Source: Peromyscus leucopus (taxonomy: Eukaryota; Chordata; Mammalia; Rodentia; Cricetidae). Taken from it: a stretch of 64,000 bases of DNA. The DNA is taken from positions 11,355,998-11,419,997 of the forward strand of contig NC_051082.1 of NCBI RefSeq assembly GCF_004664715.2, in the 5' to 3' direction. The notes beneath the pieces are model-generated. The model did no database searches. It saw nothing but the letters and a program-made list of their open reading frames with translations, and was not told where the DNA came from. This document shows positions 58,999-64,000 of this stretch, in pieces. Each line of letters opens with the position of its first letter. Positions within the stretch are counted from its first letter, which is position 1. A program made the position numbers and the translations under genes.

Positions 58999-59319
58999 CC
59001 CTTCACTTCCGTTTTTTTGCTTTTTTTATTGTTGGGTTGTTTTGTTTTGTTTTGTCTGGAGTTCTCCAGCACCTAGCTCTTTTCTTTCCACATAGCTGCA
59101 TCCCCTGATGGTCCCCATGGAGGGTGGTCCTGTGCCACGGTGCCTGCCTTCCATCTGTCTGAGTATGCTGGGGAATAGAGACACCCTCCCCGTGCTTCTG
59201 GTCACCGCAGAGCAAAGCTGGGCCAGGGTCCACTGGGGATGATGCCGGTTTGGCCCTCTCAGCGGTATCCCCGGAAACATTCTCATTAAGTAAGGCCCCT
59301 CAGGTGAATCTGGGAGGCA

Positions 59320-59435
59320 AGGTTGGGAGGCCTAATGAGGCTTGCTGCAAACCTCCCTAATTACAGGTTGACTGGGTCTTCCCTGGCCTCTCATCAGGCC
59401 TCATAAATACCTGATTAAGGAAAACAAATGACTCC
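59320..59435. promoter_or_regulatory. Candidate conserved non-coding element with homeodomain sites
   Basis: TAATGA (59333-59338), TAATTA (59358-59363), TGATTAA (59412-59418) and AAAACAAAT lie in about 100 bases of unique DNA. TAATTA is the core bound by LIM-homeodomain and many other homeodomain factors. Confidence 0.35.
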
Positions 59436-60089
59436 AGGAAGGAGGGGACGGGGAGACACCTGGGCCTCAGGGAGACCGGGCTGCACCATACCTCCAGGTG
59501 AGGCAGGGGTGCCGGGCTGTCCGTGAGGACCCAGAGGAAAGTTTAGTGTTGGGGGTCATGTAATCCCTGTCACATGCACTGCGTGTCTGGTTTCCAGTGT
59601 AATCGGAATGTCCTCAGAAGGTCAGATTTGGCCTGTGGACCGCAGCTTGCTGGCCCTGCTTTTTCCGCTTTCCCGATCATTTAAAATGAGAGCCACTGTC
59701 TAGGCACAGAAGGACAGTAGAAACGGAGCTGCTTCTGCTCCGCCCTGTGCCTCCTGAGGCCCCTGGCCACCTGCCTGGCACCCAGCTTCCGAGACTCTCC
59801 TCCCTGGGCTGGTCACAGCCACTGTTCCGGCCAGCCTGTGTGACCTAATGGCCTCTGTGGTCCAGCCACAGGTGTGGAGGTCCAGTGAGGTCACTGGTAG
59901 GCTCCACGCAGACACTCAGTCTCAGGTTTCACCCCAACAAGGAGGGGAGCGCCACGGGCCTCTGGTCAGGCTCATGCTCATACATCATAAGTCAGACCTG
60001 GTCACGTGGTTCATCTGACTTCCACCCTTGAGGATGGGAGGACTTGAGGCACAGGAAGAGCAGATCTGCTCCTCAGTGTACCATAGAGC

Positions 60090-60091
<2 letters not shown>

Positions 60092-60141
<50 letters not shown>

Positions 60142-60256
60142 TACCACCCTCGGGAGTTGATTCTCTTCTTCCGCCATGGGTTCCAGCGATTGAACTTGGC
60201 TGGTCAGGTTTGCGTGGCAAGCGCTTTTAACCACTGAACCATCTCACCAGCCCCGG
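60092..60256 (-). mobile_element. (GT)n plus antisense tRNA-derived SINE
   Basis: GT run 60092-60138, then GGTTCCAGCGATTGAACTTG and AACCACTGAACCATCTCACC, the reversed SINE head. Confidence 0.8.
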
Positions 60257-60449
60257 CCTCCAAGCCCTGAGTTGGGAAGGGGAGGCGGGTGGGAGGAGGA
60301 GCGCCTGGACTGTCACTGTGGTTTGGGGCCCAGTTTCGCTCGTGTAGGTAGGTGGGACCAGTGCCTCCTCCTTCCTTACGCCGCAGAGTGGGTTCCTGGT
60401 CTCGACCCGTTACCTCAGCACCCGTCACTGGTTCCAAGAACATAGCCTT

Positions 60450-60556
60450 TGAGAATTGTGTCGTTTTGTTTGGTTGGAGATGGTCTCACTAAGTATCCCA
60501 GGTCTCAGCCTCCCATGTGCTAGGGTTGTAGGCATGGGCCACCATTCCCAGCTAGG
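60450..60556 (-). mobile_element. Old B1-like SINE, antisense
   Basis: GGAGATGGTCTCACTAAGTA, CAGCCTCCCATGTGCTAGGG, GGCATGGGCCACCATTCCC. Confidence 0.6.
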
Positions 60557-60982
60557 GAGAGCTCTTCATTCACCCATTCCTTCATTTATTCATTCACTTC
60601 TCCTTAACTGTCTGTTCGCTGTGGGCCAGCACACAGCAGATAGATTATTGCATTTAATAGTTGACATAGATGGGAGGCCGGGACAGAGTGGCGGTAGGGA
60701 AGCTCTTTTGTAGAGGAAGCCCCCTTCCCCCACCCTCCACCTGGGCCCCCACCCCAGACCCTCCTGAGCATGGATTGAAAGCTGCTCTTGAAGTGGCCAC
60801 TCTCCACAGGAGTCGCCATCACCACATCTGGTCCAGACAGAACTCCTGTTTCACGGGGGACTCCAATCCAGCCCGAGAAACCAAGTCTGGTTTAATTACC
60901 GTCCATCCTGCCCCATGAGGGTGGGGAAAGCATTGGTTATGTCCCCCTGGCAACACCCCCACTGCCACCCTAAAGCGCCCGT

Positions 60983-61065
60983 CACCACAGACCTGCCTTC
61001 ACCACAGACCTGCCTTCACCACAGACCTGCCTTCACCACAGACCTGCCTTCACCACAGACCTGCC
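60983..61065. repeat. 17-bp tandem repeat, about five copies
   Basis: CACCACAGACCTGCCTT is repeated with an exact 17-base period from 60983; the last copy is partial. The units are identical to one another. Confidence 0.97.
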
Positions 61066-64000
61066 AGCAGAATCTCGTCCCTAGCTGTGCCTTGGGAAAA
61101 GCTGTGGCCACGCTTTGCCTTCTTCCAAATGGGGTGGAGGTGTAAGGACGAGGCACACACCCACAGCCCAGCCTCTTCTGGCCTCGGCTCCCTCCTCGCC
61201 ACCTCTGTGAAGAGTGCTGTTAGAACTAATGCCCACAGGGCCTCCCCCTCCTGCTGATCCCCTCCTCACTTCTGCCTCAGGACCCTGAGTTTTCTTCCCA
61301 CGCTCTAAATCCTGCCTGGCCCTAGCTGGATCTTTTTTTTTTTTTTTTTTCTTTTTTTTTTAACATTACCTCCTTGAGCTCCTTGGACCCACCTGCTGGA
61401 AGGCAGCCCTCTGTGGGCCTGTCTCTGTCCCAATCCTTGGTTCTCGGCCACTGATGGACCACGCAGTTGCCCCTACCGCTTCCCCTCCAGAACTGAGTGG
61501 AGTCCTGTGTTGGTTTGTTTGGCCCCAAATAAATGGTGCAGCTCACAGATTCATCTCCCGCTCTCCCCTTCTCTCAAAACTCACTAGCCGTCGCACACGC
61601 GGTTGTTTATTACTGTTTTCTTTCCCAGACTTTTAAAAATAACAGTTGTCCCAGGCTGGGTGAGTCGCCCTCCCCTGTGTGCTGGCAGGCGTGATGGCAT
61701 GAATCACTGCTGCTCCTCCGCCCGCCCACCCGCCCCTGGGAAGCCTCTGAGGCTTTCCTTCCGGCTTGCTCTCCAGACGTTGCCTCTGTCAGTTTCTACA
61801 AAGCATCTCCTCCCCGCCTCGGCTTCGCTGTCTCAAATGCTGAAGTGGCACACCACAGGCTGTGCCCTATTGGTTTGGAAAGGTGGCCACCTCCCGGCCG
61901 TCAGCCTGGCATCCCCAGGACTTCCTAAAGGCTTCCTTACCACCCTGAGCTGGGCTGGGTGGACTTTGGAAGCCCTCCTGTGCCATGGGGGTGGGGGTTC
62001 TGGAGCATTTCTCCTAGGTCAGTTGTCAGAAGAAGCATCTAGAAGGCCAGAGCTCTTCAGACTGTCCCCCAGAGCTGTTCCCTCCTCTGCCTCGGCCTCT
62101 TCCACTTCTTCCTCTGTTTGCCTGCTGGCTTCCCAGGGTCCCGCGGCCCCAGCTGGACACTCAGGAGCAGACTCTTGCAACTATGTCTAGAGTTGGGGTG
62201 GGGGGCGGTTGGTAAAGCAAAGTAGGAAGTCGGGGACTTCACAGCAAGCCCCAGGCAGTGTCACCCTGCTGCCCCAGAGGGTCACTCTGGCCCCGAAGGG
62301 AGGGGCTAATTCCCGTGTTAGCACCTGGTCATGATGGGGGAGCAGGGGGCAGAGAAGCCAGGGAGAGCCAAGCATATGCAAATGTGTGGCTTCCTCAGCT
62401 GTCAGCACATGCTTTCTCCAGAAGGTGCCCCTGCCTTTGGCACTGTCCAGGCGTCAGCAGGGAGGCACAGGATAGATGGGTAGAAGGGAGACTTCCTAGA
62501 TTATAGTCAGAACATGGAGGAAGAGAACCGGTCCGGGTGATCCACAGATGCCAGCCCCTTGCATGTGTTTATGGAGGCCACCCTGGGGTGGTAGCCCACC
62601 CTGCACTCTGCTCCCTTAGCTGCCTATCGACCAGGGTGAAAGGTCATATGTTTGCTCAGAAAGTCTCCAGATGAATGGGAAGCTGGCTGGCTCAGGGCTC
62701 CAGGGGCCAGCACCCCTGCTCAGAGCGGGCATGCCCAGCCCAGCTTGTCGCTCAAGACTGTAGGGGAGAAGTTTCCTTGGAAGTGCCTGCCACCCTCTGA
62801 GATTCTGAAAATCTCAGCCTTTGATAGAGACTGTCCTGAACTCCGCCCCCTGCCCTTCCCTGCATGTCCCTGGAACTTCTAGGTTGTATAGCGCAGGGGA
62901 ACTACCACCCCTATGCCACAGAGCCCCCCATGCCATGTTTTTCCAGTGTTTTAATAAAGTTTTATCAGCAGTCACCCATGTCTGCATACTTACAGTCCTG
63001 GCTGCTTTCCAGGTACAGGGAGAGCTGAGTAGTCACAACACCAAAGCCAGTTACAGTCTGACCTTTCTAGAGAATGTGTGTGCACCCCACTGTAACGGCG
63101 GCTGCCAGCTGTCACTTCCTAAAGCCTTTTGGAATCCGCCACTGTTAACCCTGTGCCCTTGTCAGCCACTCTGGAAAAAGGAAGGAGGGTGGGAAGGGTC
63201 TGACTGGGCATCTGTCCTTCCATCTGGAGTCTCTGGGTTCTACATGAAGGAAGGCTGCCATCCTGTGCCACCGTGGGAGTTGGACCACAGTGACAGCAAG
63301 TGACTGTCATTCCTTCCCTCTTGGCCTGACTCACACTCATTGTGAGCCTTCCTAGAGGTTCTGCTTCCCTGCATCACACAGCAGGGCTTCCTGCCACTGT
63401 TAGAGTCTGTTTCCTAGAGACAATGTCAGGAAGCCATAGAGACCTTTCTGAGTCTTGGGGTACATCACTTTGTACCCCTGCAGAGAAGGCAGCACCAGGT
63501 AGCCAAACGCCTCTTCCATGCCCCGGCTCCTTCCTCACTGTCAAGTGTTGGGTGACGGAGGGGACCTGGCTGTCACTCTCAGTGAGGCACCTACCTTCCA
63601 CCTGCCCAGGAAGACCTGCCTCTCTCCTTTCCCTTCCCGTCCTCCTGGCCTCCATCCCTGGTCAGGATCCAGGTTGCCCGAAGGCTCCTTTCCCTTAACT
63701 TGAGACATGAGGATAGGCAGTGGCCAGTTCTGGAGAAGAGCGTAGGGCCTGTGAGAAGCAGCTTCGCAGTGCCGTGGTTGGTGGCGTACAACCATCGTTA
63801 TGTTTGGAGTGTCAGAGTGGATCCTCAAAGTGACTGACGGGGCCTGGCAGAGAGCCGGGGCAGAAAGTGGGGGTGGTGGGAGGTGCGGACACTCAGGCCG
63901 AGTGGCCAGCCAAAGCCCACTGCGACCCGGTCCAAGCAGTGTGAACAGCAGAACTGTGCATGAACAGTCTTAATTGGTGTGGCTGGGTGCCAGCAGGTGG

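Larger units (their letters stand above)
41610..64000 (+). other. Rbm19: Rbm19 intron 21, at least 22.4 kb, runs off the window
   Basis: No sequence able to encode the expected next residues (STFGELKTVRLPKK in orthologues) was seen to the window end. The stretch holds SINEs, LTR-like pieces, four tandem repeats and several unique AT-rich blocks. Parts I cannot assign: 42430-44420, 45750-46650, 50030-51560, 52100-53200, 55650-56880 and 61060-64000, where I see only unique DNA with scattered old repeat scraps. Confidence 0.8.

Noticed and set aside
60915..61145. Apparent repeat protein (TDLPSPQT-like)
   Set aside because: It is the translation of the 17-bp tandem repeat, with no start context or conservation evidence.
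61603..62190. Plus-strand open frame of 195 codons in intron 21
   Set aside because: Composition is Ser/Leu/Pro/Ala-rich like random GC-rich DNA and no known family is matched.

Overview
The window is mammalian nuclear DNA from a muroid rodent, most likely a cricetid (hamster, vole or deer-mouse group). The evidence is a dense load of rodent-only SINEs (B1, B2, B3, B4, ID), rodent URR1 hAT elements and long CA/GT runs. One B1 copy (51579-51769) carries an internal variant I associate with cricetids. The species cannot be fixed from the sequence alone.

It holds one protein-coding gene that I can support: Rbm19, the RNA-binding motif protein 19 and orthologue of yeast Mrd1, a nucleolar pre-rRNA processing factor with six RRMs. 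It lies on the + strand. The start codon is at 12041, and 21 coding exons run to 41609. All 20 complete introns are GT-AG, every junction keeps frame, and together the exons give 843 complete codons plus two bases of codon 844. RRM1 to RRM5 are complete. RRM6 is cut after its first half, and the last roughly 110 codons lie beyond the window. From 41610 to 64000 the window is inside one very long intron.

Layout. 1-11.7 kb: upstream intergenic DNA, mostly repeats, with a solo ERVK-type LTR that still shows a perfect 6-bp target duplication, a truncated L1 3' end, three URR1 copies in the wider region (two here, one in intron 1), and two unique stretches that look like candidate enhancers. 11.7-12.3 kb: a TATA-less CpG-island promoter with NRF1-like, ETS, E-box and YY1 motifs, a short upstream ORF and a G-quadruplex-prone tract just inside intron 1. 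12.0-41.6 kb: the Rbm19 exons; introns are compact except intron 1 (2.9 kb), intron 16 (6.2 kb) and intron 21 (over 22 kb). 41.6-64 kb: intron 21, with repeats, several small minisatellites, a Z-DNA-prone run and several unique AT-rich blocks rich in homeodomain-type sites that look like conserved non-coding elements. In mammals I know of, this gene sits between Lhx5 and Tbx5, so such elements could serve those neighbours rather than Rbm19; that is inference.

I found no bacterial-style system, no functional RNA gene and no second intact protein gene. The main points to follow up are a very weak splice donor after exon 12 that reads straight into a stop codon, a p53-like half-site cluster in repeat DNA upstream of the promoter, the splitting of RRM6 across a giant intron, a non-canonical RRM4, and candidate regulatory blocks inside intron 16, intron 21 and the upstream region.
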